The notes beneath the pieces were generated by a model that searched no databases, had not been told where the DNA came from, and was given only the letters and a program-made list of their open reading frames with translations. Positions 52,246-63,533 of a stretch of DNA of 64,000 nt are shown piece after piece; the stretch's first letter is position 1, and each line of letters opens with the position of its first letter. The position numbers and the translations under genes are program-made. This DNA is from Myrica gale (taxonomy: Eukaryota > Streptophyta > Magnoliopsida > Fagales > Myricaceae): positions 16,306,001-16,370,000 of the forward strand of contig OZ005608.1 of NCBI GenBank assembly GCA_963930655.1. The letters are read 5' to 3'.

Positions 52246-54372
52246 GGAGTTAAGTTATAATATAAGATTAGTAGTACTAATCATTCATTAAGCCAACTAA
52301 GTATGCTGTGTAACTAGGTTGGTTGAGTTGTAACTAAGTAAACTAAACTAGTTGGATTTCAACCAAGGGAACTAAATGGTTGAACTAAGCATTAAATATG
52401 GAATTCAAATGTGTGGTGGAGGGTGATTTTCGTGGGTTGCAAGATAGACATAGGGGAGACAAGACATGACAAGTTGAAAAGTAAATTTTGGAAGGAAAAA
52501 CTTCCCTTTGACCGAACATAAGGCCAAGTTCATGCTCCCTTGCTTTTTGGCTTTTCATTTCACACCCATCACACTTCCTTTCCACTTTATTTGTGTCACC
52601 TCACTTCTTTGGAGCCATTTGGTCGACCAACACAATCCAAAAGAGAGAAACACAAAGCCAAAACCGAAATCAAGAGAGAAAGGGAGAGGAAGAGAGAACT
52701 TGGTGTAAACCAAACCTTTTGGAGCCACAAAGAGTGATTTCAAGCTTAGACCAAGGGGATTTCGTGTAAGGGGGAAGGAGAAGAAGGAGTAGAAGGAAAA
52801 AGGGAGGTCTTGCAAGAAGAAGAAAGGAAGGAGAAGACAAAGGACAACCAAGGTAACAACCGGATCTTATTTCCTTCTTGTTGGCCGAACCCTCTTGTGA
52901 ATAGATCTTAAAATGTGAGTTGTGTTGTGCTTGGATATTGTGAGATCTTGAATGATTAAAGAACCTTAAGTTATTTAGTAGGTGAAGGAGAGAGAAATTT
53001 TGCAAGGGAACAAGGAGAAGGAACAAGGAACAACAAGGTAGAAACCGAACCTACCATTTCTCTTGTTGGCCGAAAATGTTGGTGAATAGATCTTGAACTT
53101 TTATGCTTTGATGATGTTGAATATTGCTAGATCTGGTGTTATTAAGATGTATAAGAGTAGATCTAGCCATGTATGTTCTAGATCTAAGGTTGAATGTGAA
53201 GAAAAATGCAAATGGAGAACAATGTATGTTAAAGGAAGCTAGATCTAAGTTCATGCTAAGTTGGTGGGTTGTAAGTTGTAAATCTCCTTAGATCTATGGT
53301 TATGGATGTGTTGGAATGTTAGATCTAAGTGTTTGACCATTGTTATGATGATTTAATGAACAATATGCATGTGAAGAGGTTCCGAACTATGGAAGAAATG
53401 CATGATAAAGAGGGAGATAGGACAAATGTAAGATTTGGCATAAATCACTATGATGGCCGAACCATGCAACCCTAAATTGCATTTTGCTGCTTATGTTTGG
53501 TGTTAGATCTAAGAGCATGAATGAATGTGAGTATGTACTGACTTGTTATTGGAAAATGCATGTAAGTTTGGTTGTGAATCGAGGAAGTTGCATGCAAATG
53601 AATAATGAGAAAATTCCAAGTGTTCCATGATATGGTGTTGGCCGAATGTCACTTTGTCCTTGATCTTGAATTATGTTATGATTGGTAGTTCTTAGGTTGT
53701 GAAATTGTTGAATGGAGGATGGGATCACCATGGGAAATGAAGTTGTAATTAAGGAACACATAAGATTGGTGTTGGCCGAATGCCATGAGGAAGAGAAACC
53801 CGAATTGCAAGCTTGTAACAATTGGAGATTTTATTTGCTTGTGATGAATGAATAAAATTAGGATTGTGGCCAAACAAATTAAAAGATGTTAAGGCTTAAA
53901 GGATCGAGTTAAAGGATTAACAAGCCTTGTGATGTTAAGCATGGATTAAAGATTCAATTAGAATGATTTAATGTTGGCCAAATCCTATTTGGGGCAGAGT
54001 GAGACATAATCGTAATGATATGTATATCAAAGCTAAGAATTAGAGAGCCTTGACCTTATGAGGAGAAAAGTGTAAACCCTAATCAAGGTTAATGTCTCGG
54101 ATTGATAAAGGTTTAATATCCAAGCCAAGGGTTGTTAATGATTAAGGTTAGTGATTTATTCAGGTAAAGATTTAACCGAATACAGGAAATAAAAGAGAGA
54201 CTTAGGTTTAATCCTAAATCCGTCAGTTGTTGATTAGAACCCTAATCAAGATACCTATAAGTATATGTGCATGGATATTATATTGCAATATTAAATAATT
54301 AAATGACCTAAGTTTTAAATACTAGTTAAAGAATAAATTAAATAAAATATTTAATGATTAAAAGAATTATAT

Positions 54373-54375
<3 letters not shown>

Positions 54376-54408
<33 letters not shown>
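54376..54408. repeat. (TA)n microsatellite in the 5' LTR
   Basis: About 16 TA units; the 3' LTR copy (about 61347-61370) is 8 bp shorter, the largest length difference between the LTRs. Confidence 0.9.
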
Positions 54409-54409
<1 letters not shown>

Positions 54410-55049
54410 CGAAAAAGAAATATAATATAGTTGCCATTCGGAAACGTTCCGACGAATGGAAGGTACGAAGTCAAGTGATGAACGGGAAGTTCAAGATGGA
54501 TTAAGAAATATCTGGCAACTATATTATACCATTAAATTAAGTAATGAGTAGAATTATCGCTACTTGTCCTTAGTGGACTTCAAGATAGGACTGTCGGGTG
54601 ACTCGTAGGACCGACACGTACTGATATGGTTTCATCTATACGCAGTACATTGAAAGATTGAACCTATTCCTTGTAGGCGAGGAGCCAAGTGAGCAAAGGA
54701 GAATTTGCGAGGAGTACTGTAAGTGAATCTTACCCCTTTTGGAAAACTGGAATGATACACTGCATGGTTTATTGTGCATGACAAGATGTTTTTAATACAT
54801 ATGAAATGTATTGCATGAAGAATGTTTCAAGTACGCATGATGTTTCGAACATGTCATAGCATGATCATTTGCATGAGCGCATGAGAGACGTTTTGATGCA
54901 AATGAAATTACGATGTTTTCAAGAGTGGCATGACATGTTCATTGCATAGAAAACATGAAAAGTTGTTTTATGCAAATGAAAGAGAAATTATGTTATGATT
55001 AAGTCCGGAGGCTTTGGTTGAACACGTACTAAGTTAAGTGAGGTTCGAC

Positions 55050-55180
55050 ATCCATGCCGAGGGACGTTGTTCGTGAAGGATGGATGGATGGAACCTGAGA
55101 CATCCATGCCGAGGGACGTTGTTCGTGAAGGATGGATGGATGGACGCCCATACCGAGGGACGTTGTTCGTGAAGGATGGG
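55050..55180 (+). repeat. Tandem repeat A in the LTR
   Basis: Three copies of CCATGCCGAGGGACGTTGTT-CGTGAAGGATGG (the third with CCATACCGAGG), separated by short ATGGATGGA stretches. Also present in the 3' LTR at about 62013-62143. Confidence 0.88.
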
Positions 55181-55205
55181 TTAGTCCTTGAGGCATGTGC
55201 AACCA

Positions 55206-55368
55206 CACTGAAGGACAAGAGAAGGTGTGGGCGTCGTGTCTAGCCATCAGGCCTGGGGCAACTACGGGCTAGCTCGACCAACCCCACTGAAGGACAAGAG
55301 AAGGTGTGGGCCTCCAAGGGTCGTGTCTAGCCATCAGGCCTGGGGCAACTACGGGCTAGCTCGACCAG
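55206..55368 (+). repeat. Tandem repeat B in the LTR
   Basis: Two copies of an approximately 100-bp unit: ACTGAAGGACAAGAGAAGGT, then CGTGTCTAGCCATCAGGCCT and ACTACGGGCTAGCTCGACCA. The second copy has an extra CCTCCAAGGG. Also in the 3' LTR. Confidence 0.88.
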
Positions 55369-55431
55369 ATGTTAAGTCTCCGAGGGATGGGAGACGGTTC
55401 CGATGGGAACAGCACAACCCTGACTTCAGGG

Positions 55432-55598
55432 GGCCAATTTCAAGAACAAGTTATGAAAGAAATATTTTCAAGGGCCAGGGGCCAATTTCAAGAACAAGTT
55501 ATGAAAGAAATATTTTCAAGGGCCAGGGGCCAATTTCAAGAACAAGTTATGAAAGAAAGATTTTCAAGGGCCTGGGGCCAATTTCAAGATTTGAAATG
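55432..55598 (+). repeat. Tandem repeat C in the LTR, 48-bp unit
   Basis: Three full copies and a partial fourth of a 48-bp unit starting GGGGCCAATTTCAAGAACAA. 48 is a multiple of three, so two plus-strand frames stay open across it (for example GQFQEQVMKEIFSRAR), but nothing else suggests coding. Both LTRs keep the same copy number, with two base differences in the third copy. Confidence 0.92.
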
Positions 55599-56230
55599 CA
55601 TTTGAAAAGGCCAAGAGTGGCAAGAGATTTTAGTGCATGGCATGTGCATCACGGAGCATGCATATGCATCATGTTTTTATGCACTAACTCATGATTTACA
55701 GTTTTGCATTTCTTCTCTTATCGCTACAGTGTATTGAAGTAAGTATGCTTTTAAAGCTATGTTTTATTAAGTTCATGTTTCAACTGTTGTTCCTTACTGA
55801 GTCTTTCGACTCATAGTTTGTAAATCGTATCATTCCAGATCCACAAGATAACTGGGGAGCAGAGGAGTATCTCACGTAGAAATCCTGGAAATTTGGGGAT
55901 TGGAGCCGGAGTTGGTGAACTCCGAGGTAGCACTTGGGAGTGCTGTTTTGATCAAGTGGCAGTATGTTGCCCTAGTACGTTTTGTATAAGTTGCGAACAA
56001 GATGCAATGTATAGACTTTTATGAATTATGATGTGTATACCGAGAGGTTATGATCATTGGGCTTGTATCTCAGCCAACATGTGGATCCTGAGTGAGCCAT
56101 CCTATGTGTATAAAAAGAAAAAAAAAAAAAATTTCCGCTGTAAGAGTTAGTGTAAGCGCTGGAGTGTTCCCGGGGAATGCTCGCGGCTGTCACGGTCCCT
56201 GCGGGATGGCGTTCGGGGCGTGACAGAAAG

Positions 56231-56241
56231 TGGTATCAGAG
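56231..56241 (+). other. Primer-binding site of the gag-only element
   Basis: TGGTATCAGAG lies five bases after the 5' LTR and matches the 3' end complement of initiator tRNA-Met. Confidence 0.88.
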
Positions 56242-56445
56242 GGAAAAGATCGAAGTACTAGGAGTTGAACCCTAGTAGGTAGCTGTATGTTGGAGTTGGC
56301 TGAGTACATAGATAGAAGCTCGTACCTGAACGAGGTCAGACATCTTAGACCTAGGATTGGATGTTGAGGATTCAGACCAAGTGCTCAGGTTATGAGGTTT
56401 CCTTGATTATATCTTATAATCTAATATGAAGTGTTGAAGTGCAGA

Positions 56446-57522
56446 ATGGCATACCGAAGGCAAGGAGGCAGGGGTCGAGGGCCCGAGGAGCCGGGCGTCT
56501 CAACCGAAGATGTGTTACGTCACATGGCTCAGCTGGTGGCTGAGCATGTGCAGCAAGGTGGACGTGGGGAGGAGGATAGAGGCCGCCCCACTGGTTGCAC
56601 ATTCGATCAATTCAACCGACAACACCCACCAGTGTATAATGGAAAAGGGGATGGAGTCATCGCTGAGAATTGGCTCCTGGAGATTAAAGAACTCTTTGAA
56701 GTTCTGGAGTGTACCGACGCTCAGCGCGTCAACTTCGCCGCCTTTAAGTTACAAGGCGATGCGAAGAGGTGGTGGCAATCGACGAAATTATTATTGGCTC
56801 AGGAGTTGGGTCAACAAGCGATTACTTGGGAACGGTTCCAACAGGAATTTTTGGACCGATATTTCCCACGGACAACACGGGAAGCAAAGGCGAGGGAGTT
56901 CGCTACTCTCGCCCAGGGTACGATGACAGTAGAGCAGTACGCTGCTCGTTTCATGGAATTGGTGAGGTTCGCCCCTTACCTAGTGCCTGATGAAGAGAGG
57001 AAGGCACGCAAATTTGAGGAAGGATTACATCCTCGTATATACGATCGAGTTTACAGTCACAATTTGAGGATTCTAGCAGAGGTGGTTGAGAGGGCCATTA
57101 TTGTCGAAAGGGGGTTGCAGCGGACAGCAGCCTACTATGAGCAACAGAAGAGGAAGGCATCTTCCCAACCCTCAGTGCCCCAGAAACCCTGGAAGAAGAA
57201 TAGACAAGAGCCGCCTCAAGGGCAGAATCAGGGATTCGGGGAAGTCCCGAACAATGAGGGAAACCAACTCCCACTATGTAATAGATGCGGGACGAGGAAC
57301 CTTGGAGGCTGCAGGCAGGGAGTGTGCTTCCAATGTGGGAAGCCGGGCCATATAGCGAGGTACTGTCAAGTTGGAGGGGACTTAAACGCAGCACCCCGGC
57401 CTATGCAGCAGAACAACGTCGGGAGGCCAGGGGGGCCGACCCAAGCAAGGTTGTATGCCCTAACTCCGGGGGAGGCCGAGGATCGAACGAATGTGGTGGC
57501 AGGTAAGTTGCCTTTGCCCTAG
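56446..57522 (+). CDS. Gag protein of the gag-only LTR element (chromovirus Tekay/Del-like)
   Basis: Gag coats element RNA and forms the particle in which reverse transcription takes place. The ATG at 56446 opens 358 residues (MAYRRQGGRGRGPEEPG), with no internal stop; an in-frame upstream GTG at 56431 is not needed. The Retrotrans_gag domain runs at about 55-190: VYNGKGDGVIAENWLLEIKE, VNFAAFKLQGDAKRWW, ERFQQEFLDRYFPRTTREAK, GTMTVEQYAARFMELVRFAP. A basic linker follows, then a C-rich half-motif CNRCGTRNLGGC and a CCHC knuckle CFQCGKPGHIARYC at 294-307. The stop at 57520 comes where the protease would start. The paired Cys motif and domain layout are of the Tekay/Del chromovirus kind; that lineage call is from memory. 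Confidence 0.93.
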   Translation: MAYRRQGGRGRGPEEPGVSTEDVLRHMAQLVAEHVQQGGRGEEDRGRPTGCTFDQFNRQHPPVYNGKGDGVIAENWLLEIKELFEVLECTDAQRVNFAAFKLQGDAKRWWQSTKLLLAQELGQQAITWERFQQEFLDRYFPRTTREAKAREFATLAQGTMTVEQYAARFMELVRFAPYLVPDEERKARKFEEGLHPRIYDRVYSHNLRILAEVVERAIIVERGLQRTAAYYEQQKRKASSQPSVPQKPWKKNRQEPPQGQNQGFGEVPNNEGNQLPLCNRCGTRNLGGCRQGVCFQCGKPGHIARYCQVGGDLNAAPRPMQQNNVGRPGGPTQARLYALTPGEAEDRTNVVAGKLPLP

Positions 57523-58378
57523 GGGGAAATATTAGTCCTATTTAATTCGGGAGGCCACGCATTCATTCAATGCATCTGCATGTTGTAAGGCAACGGATAT
57601 GAGGCATGAATCACGAGAATATACTCTAATGGTGTTATTGCCTATTAGTGGCAGAGTCAATTGAGATCGGATATTGAAGAATAGTACGATAGAAGTGAAA
57701 GGAAAATGATGATTTCTGATTTGATTATAATGGAAACAAGGGGAAACTAAGATTTGTTCTAGGCATGGATTGGTGGGCAGTGCTCGGTGTCAGTATAAAA
57801 GAGACGAAGGTCGTATCCCAAAAGGAGGGGAGACCGAATTGTTATTTTGCACATTGTGATGGATTTCTAGTTTGACTAAGCCCCTACGATAGAAGAAATC
57901 TCTGTAGTGAACGAATTTCTCGAGTAAGTCTTGAGGTATTACTTGGTTTACCTCCTGTTAGAGAATGGAGTTTGGTACCAAATTAGGACGAAGATCAGCT
58001 CCAATAATCGAAAGTTCTATATAAAATGGCACTAGTATGTCGCCTTGGGGAGCACCAGTTTGAAAATATGGATCGAGGGCAGAGTGCAATTGTGGCCATG
58101 CCTTGATGATGCTAATTAGGTATTGATTTACTAGAACTTGTGTGAGCTTTGGAGATTTCGAGTTGAGGAACTAGAAACTTTATGCTACCTGGGCTTAGAT
58201 CCAGAATTGAAAAGTGCAATAGACTAAGCATGGAGACTTTGGTTGGACGTTGTGTAAATCTTTGGTTTTTACATAAGTCAGCTTGATGCTTGCTTGATAC
58301 ATGATTGCTACTGTATTGAACGAAAAGACTCAGGATTTCTGGTGGTGGTAATCGAATTCCGAGGACGGAATTTTTTAT
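57523..58378 (+). pseudogene. Remnants of gypsy pol in the gag-only element
   Basis: 57525-57580 reads ILVLFNSGGHAFIQCIC, recalling the aspartic protease LFDSGATHSF with the catalytic Asp changed to Asn. Near 57760 a GMDWW-type motif is seen (LGMDWWAVLG when the frame is followed), near 57945 LPPVREWS, near 58035 MSPWGAPV (RT start region), and near 58350 NRIPRTEFFIRRGE, like the C-terminal end of gypsy polyproteins. RT catalytic core, RNase H and integrase are absent. Many stops. Confidence 0.75.
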
Positions 58379-58391
58379 AAGGAGGGGAGAA
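58379..58391 (+). other. Polypurine tract of the gag-only element
   Basis: AAGGAGGGGAGAA immediately before the 3' LTR start at 58392, the expected site of plus-strand priming. Confidence 0.88.
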
Positions 58392-61300
58392 TGTGAGACC
58401 CCGAAAAATCAATACGTACTCCGTTGTAAGTTTAAGGATTTGGTGATTTGTTTTGAATTAATGGAGGCCATGATAGGATCTAAATTTAATGAGCATCATG
58501 GAATATCAATGGATGAGGTCTAAATTTTAAGGTAGCCAATTTAAGTTGTTAGATTAAATGTATTTCTTTTCTATATCCTTGATTAGTTTTTGAAGGATTA
58601 TGTTATGGACCATATTATTGGGCTATTAAGGTTTAAATGGTTGGACTTAAAGCCTAAAAGAATGGGCTGAAAATGGATAGCCCAAGCTTGGCCGAAAATT
58701 AGGAATGATGGGCCTTGAAATTTAATCAAGTGGGCTGCCCAATTACATGTGATAATGGGCCCTTGAAGTTGTGATATTGGGCTGCTATAAGGCTTAGAGT
58801 AATAGGTGGATATTGGGCCTTTAAATGTATGCAATTGGGCTACCATGAAGATCAAGAAATTGGGCTTTAAATTCATGCTAATGGGCTGCCAAAATGTTCA
58901 TGGAAATGGGCTTTAAACTATGCTATTGGGCTGCCATAATATTCATGGTAATGGGCTGCCATTGAATGATTATTGGGCTTTAAGGATTTAGGTTATTGGG
59001 CCTTAGCCTTTAGGCTTGTGAAATGGACTTGAGACTTGTGATATTGGGCCTTAGACAAATATTATTGGGCTATCAAAGTCTTATGTGATTGAAATGTTAG
59101 TGGGCCTAACTTTAAAGATTGGTGTTATTGGGCCCTATCCTTTAAACTTATGAATTGGATCTAAGATGGTGTTGTTGGGCCTTGGATTAATGTTGTTGGG
59201 CTGCCCAATGGGTCTTGGAGTTAAGTTATAATATAAGATTAGTAGTACTAATCATTCATTAAGCCAACTAAGTATGCTGTGTAACTAGGTTGGTTGAGTT
59301 GTAACTAAGTAAACTAAACTAGTTGGATTTCAACCAAGGGAACTAAATGGTTGAACTAAGCATTAAATATGGAATTCAAATGTGTGGTGGAGGGTGATTT
59401 TCGTGGGTTGCAAGATAGACATAGGGGAGACAAGACATGACAAGTTGAAAAGTAAATTTTGGAAGGAAAAACTTCCCTTTGACCGAACATAAGGCCAAGT
59501 TCATGCTCCCTTGCTTTTTGGCTTTTCATTTCACACCCATCACACTTCCTTTCCACTTTATTTGTGTCACCTCACTTCTTTGGAGCCATTTGGTCGACCA
59601 ACACAATCCAAAAGAGAGAAACACAAAGCCAAAACCGAAATCAAGAGAGAAAGGGAGAGGAAGAGAGAACTTGGTGTAAACCAAACCTTTTGGAGCCACA
59701 AAGAGTGATTTCAAGCTTAGACCAAGGGGATTTCGTGTAAGGGGGAAGGAGAAGAAGGAGTAGAAGGAAAAAGGGAGGTCTTGCAAGAAGAAGAAAGGAA
59801 GGAGAAGACAAAGGACAACCAAGGTAACAACCGGATCTTATTTCCTTCTTGTTGGCCGAACCCTCTTGTGAATAGATCTTAAAATGTGAGTTGTGTTGTG
59901 CTTGGATATTGTGAGATCTTGAATGATTAAAGAACCTTAAGTTATTTAGTAGGTGAAGGAGAGAGAAATTTTGCAAGGGAACAAGGAGAAGGAACAAGGA
60001 ACAACAAGGTAGAAACCGAACCTACCATTTCTCTTGTTGGCCGAAAATGTTGGTGAATAGATCTTGAACTTTTATGCTTTGATGATGTTGAATATTGCTA
60101 GATCTGGTGTTATTAAGATGTATAAGAGTAGATCTAGCCATGTATGTTCTAGATCTAAGGTTGAATGTGAAGAAAAATGCAAATGGAGAACAATGTATGT
60201 TAAAGGAAGCTAGATCTAAGTTCATGCTAAGTTGGTGGGTTGTAAGTTGTAAATCTCCTTAGATCTATGGTTATGGATGTGTTGGAATGTTAGATCTAAG
60301 TGTTTGACCATTGTTATGATGATTTAATGAACAATATGCATGTGAAGAGGTTCCGAACTATGGAAGAAATGCATGATAAAGAGGGAGATAGGACAAATGT
60401 AAGATTTGGCATAAATCACTATGATGGCCGAACCATGCAACCCTAAATTGCATTTTGCTGCTTATGTTTGGTGTTAGATCTAAGAGCATGAATGAATGTG
60501 AGTATGTACTGACTTGTTATTGGAAAATGCATGTAAGTTTGGTTGTGAATCGAGGAAGTTGCATGCAAATGAATAATGAGAAAATTCCAAGTGTTCCATG
60601 ATATGGTGTTGGCCGAATGTCACTTTGTCCTTGATCTTGAATTATGTTATGATTGGTAGTTCTTAGGTTATGAAATTGTTGAATGGAGGATGGGATCACC
60701 ATGGGAAATGAAGTTGTAATTAAGGAACACATAAGATTGGTGTTGGCCGAATGCCATGAGGAAGAGAAACCCGAATTGCAAGCTTGTAACAATTGGAGAT
60801 TTTATTTGCTTGTGATGAATGAATAAAATTAGGATTGTGGCCAAACAAATTAAAAGATGTTAAGGCTTAAAGGATCGAGTTAAAGGATTAACAAGCCTTG
60901 TGATGTTAAGCATGGATTAAAGATTCAATTAGAATGATTTAATGTTGGCCAAATCCTATTTGGGGCAGAGTGAGACATAATCGTAATGATATGTATATCA
61001 AAGCTAAGAATTAGAGATCCTTGACCTTATGAGGAGAAAAGTGTAAACCCTAATCAAGGTTAATGTCTCGGATTGATAAAGGTTTAATATCCAAGCCAAG
61101 GGTTGTTAATGATTAAGGTTAGTGATTTATTCAGGTAAAGATTTAACCGAATACAGGAAATAAAAGAGAGACTTAGGTTTAATCCTAAATCCGTCAGTTG
61201 TTGATTAGAACCCTAATCAAGATACCTATAAGTATATGTGTATGGATATTATATTGCAATATTAAATAATTAAATGACCTAAGTTTTAAATACTAGTTAA

Positions 61301-63184
61301 AGAATAAATTAAATAAAATATTTAATGATTAAAAGAATTATATTGATATATATATATATATATATATATTATCGAAAAAGAAATATAATATAGTTGCCAT
61401 TCGGAAACGTTCCGACGAATGGAAGGTACGAAGTCAAGTGATGAACGGGAAGTTCAAGATGGATTAAGAAATATCTGGCAACTATATTATACCATTAAAT
61501 TAAGTAATGAGTAGAATTATCGCTACTTGTCCTTAGTGGACTTCAAGATAGGACTGTCGGGTGACTCGTAGGACCGACACGTACTGATATGGTTTCATCT
61601 ATACGCAGTACATTGAAAGATTGAACCTATTCCTTGTAGGCGAGGAGCCAAGTGAGCAAAGGAGAATTTGCGAGGAGTACTGTAAGTGAATCTTACCCCT
61701 TTTGGAAAACTGGAATGATACACTGCATGGTTTATTGTGCATGACAAGATGTTTTTAATACATATGAAATGTATTGCATGAAGAATGTTTCAAGTACGCA
61801 TGATGTTTCGAACATGTCATAGCATGATCATTTGCATGAGCGCATGAGAGACGTTTTGATGCAAATGAAATTACGATGTTTTCAAGAGTGGCATGACATG
61901 TTCATTGCATAGAAAACATGAAAAGTTGTTTTATGCAAATGAAAGAGAAATTATGTTATGATTAAGCCCGGAGGCTTTGGTTGAACACGTACTAAGTTAA
62001 GTGAGGTTCGACATCCATGCCGAGGGACGTTGTTCGTGAAGGATGGATGGATGGAACCTGAGACATCCATGCCGAGGGACGTTGTTCGTGAAGGATGGAT
62101 GGATGGACGCCCATACCGAGGGACGTTGTTCGTGAAGGATGGGTTAGTCCTTGAGGCATGTGCAACCACACTGAAGGACAAGAGAAGGTGTGGGCGTCGT
62201 GTCTAGCCATCAGGCCTGGGGCAACTACGGGCTAGCTCGACCAACCCCACTGAAGGACAAGAGAAGGTGTGGGCCTCCAAGGGTCGTGTCTAGCCATCAG
62301 GCCTGGGGCAACTACGGGCTAGCTCGACCAGATGTTAAGTCTCCGAGGGATGGGAGACGGTTCCGATGGGAACAGCACAACCCTGACTTCAGGGGGCCAA
62401 TTTCAAGAACAAGTTATGAAAGAAATATTTTCAAGGGCCAGGGGCCAATTTCAAGAACAAGTTATGAAAGAAATATTTTCAAGGGCCAGGGGCCAATTTC
62501 AAGACCAAGTTATGAAAGAAATATTTTCAAGGGCCTGGGGCCAATTTCAAGATTTGAAATGCATTTGAAAAGGCCAAGAGTGGCAAGAGATTTTAGTGCA
62601 TGGCATGTGCATCACGGAGCATGCATATGCATCATGTTTTTATGCACTAACTCATGATTTACAGTTTTGCATTTCTTCTCTTATCGCTACAGTGTATTGA
62701 AGTAAGTATGCTTTTAAAGCTATGTTTTATTAAGTTCATGTTTCAACTGTTGTTCCTTACTGAGTCTTTCGACTCATAGTTTGTAAATCGTATCATTCCA
62801 GATCCACAAGATAACTGGGGAGCAGAGGAGTATCTCACGTAGAAATCCTGGAAATTTGGGGATTGGAGCCGGAGTTGGTGAACTCCGAGGTAGCACTTGG
62901 GAGTGCTGTTTTGATCAAGTGGCAGTATGTTGCCCTAGTACGTTTTGTATAAGTTGCGAACAAGATGCAATGTATAGACTTTTATGAATTATGATGTGTA
63001 TACCGAGAGGTTATGATCATTGGGCTTGTATCTCAGCCAACATGTGGATCCTGAGTGAGCCATCCTATGTGTATAAAAAAAAAAAAAAAAAATCCGCTGT
63101 AAGAGTTAGTGTAAGCGCTGGAGTGTTCCCGGGGAATGCTCGCGGCTGTCACGGTCCCTGCGGGATGGCGTTCGGGGCGTGACA
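58392..63184 (+). repeat. 3' LTR of the gag-only element
   Basis: 4793 bp, nearly identical to 51421-56225. Base differences noticed by eye are near 60669, 61018, 61240, 61967, 62504 and 62521. The TA run and A run also differ in length. Confidence 0.95.
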
Positions 63185-63189
63185 TTCAC

Positions 63190-63533
63190 TCCATGCGAAT
63201 AGGTATTAGCGACGTTCGCATTGGTTACCATGACGAAATTGATTTTGTCAGTTAATACATTGACATTCGCACGGTACATGCAAACAGAAAAAAAAATAAG
63301 GAATCCGTGACATTTTTATATTTGTCACACGAAATGAAAACCATCCGAACCTTATATGTTGGTGTCGAAGCTATTTCCTGAGGAACCTCACAAATTGTCA
63401 CCCAAAAACAAGGGTGGCAGGCTTCTCATATTAAACCAGGTGTCAAAAATATTTTGACACCAACAATTTTTGCTAACAAAATTTTGACTTTAGGTGACAA
63501 AAACGTTTATCCAAAACCCATTTTGTTGTAAGG
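63190..63533 (+). repeat. Right arm of the CACTA element
   Basis: Contains GCGAATAGG/GTTCGCATTGG/CGCACGG-type motifs, then the subterminal block AACCAGGTGTCAAAAATATT and TTTGACTTTAGGTGACAAAA, inversely similar to the CACTA end at 39163-39400. Confidence 0.8.

Larger units (their letters stand above)
51421..56225 (+). repeat. 5' LTR of the gag-only element
   Basis: 4805 bp, TGTGAGACCCCG...GGGGCGTGACA. Landmarks: an array of TGGGC(C/T) motifs at 51640-52245, purine-rich GAGAGAAAGG blocks near 52680-52850, repeated GTTGGCCGAA words near 52880, 53070, 53640 and 53770, a (TA)n run at 54376-54408, three internal tandem repeats at 55045-55600, and an A-run near 56113. Open frames inside (for example 55227-55694) arise from those repeats. 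Confidence 0.95.
51421..63184 (+). mobile_element. Young gag-only LTR retrotransposon (TR-GAG type, Ty3-gypsy) nested in the CACTA element
   Basis: 11,764 bp flanked by a perfect 5-bp duplication TTCAC (51416-51420 and 63185-63189). The two LTRs are 4805 and 4793 bp, and by eye differ at about six bases plus length changes in a TA run and an A run. The interior is only 2.17 kb: primer-binding site at 56231, an intact gag (56446-57522), pol scraps, and a polypurine tract AAGGAGGGGAGAA ending at 58391. It cannot make its own RT or integrase and must rely on a related autonomous element. Confidence 0.95.
50597..63533 (+). mobile_element. Non-autonomous CACTA element, split by a nested LTR element
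   Basis: Left end CACTATAAGAAAATTG at 50597, right end (complement) CCTTACAACAAAATGG ending at 63533, with a 3-bp duplication ATA at 50594-50596 and 63534-63536. Without the nested 11.76-kb element it is about 1.17 kb. Both arms (50597-51415 and 63190-63533) carry GTGTCAAAA-type subterminal repeats and CGTCCGNAC/GTTCGCAC motifs. No transposase frame is seen. The right terminus has lost the canonical CACTA (it reads CCTTA). Confidence 0.85.

Noticed and set aside
52385..53254. Several 65-118 codon frames duplicated at 59356-60225
   Set aside because: Present in both LTRs at the same offset and without domains; LTR sequence, not genes.
55227..55694. 155-codon plus-strand open frame in the LTR (also at 62190-62657)
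   Set aside because: Its openness is explained by tandem repeats with units divisible by three; no domain, and another frame is open over the same repeats.
39163..63533. A single giant CACTA element from the 39163 end to the 63533 end
   Set aside because: The 63533 end has the ATA duplication that pairs with the 50597 end, whereas TCA precedes 39163; the ends are the same family but belong to two insertions.
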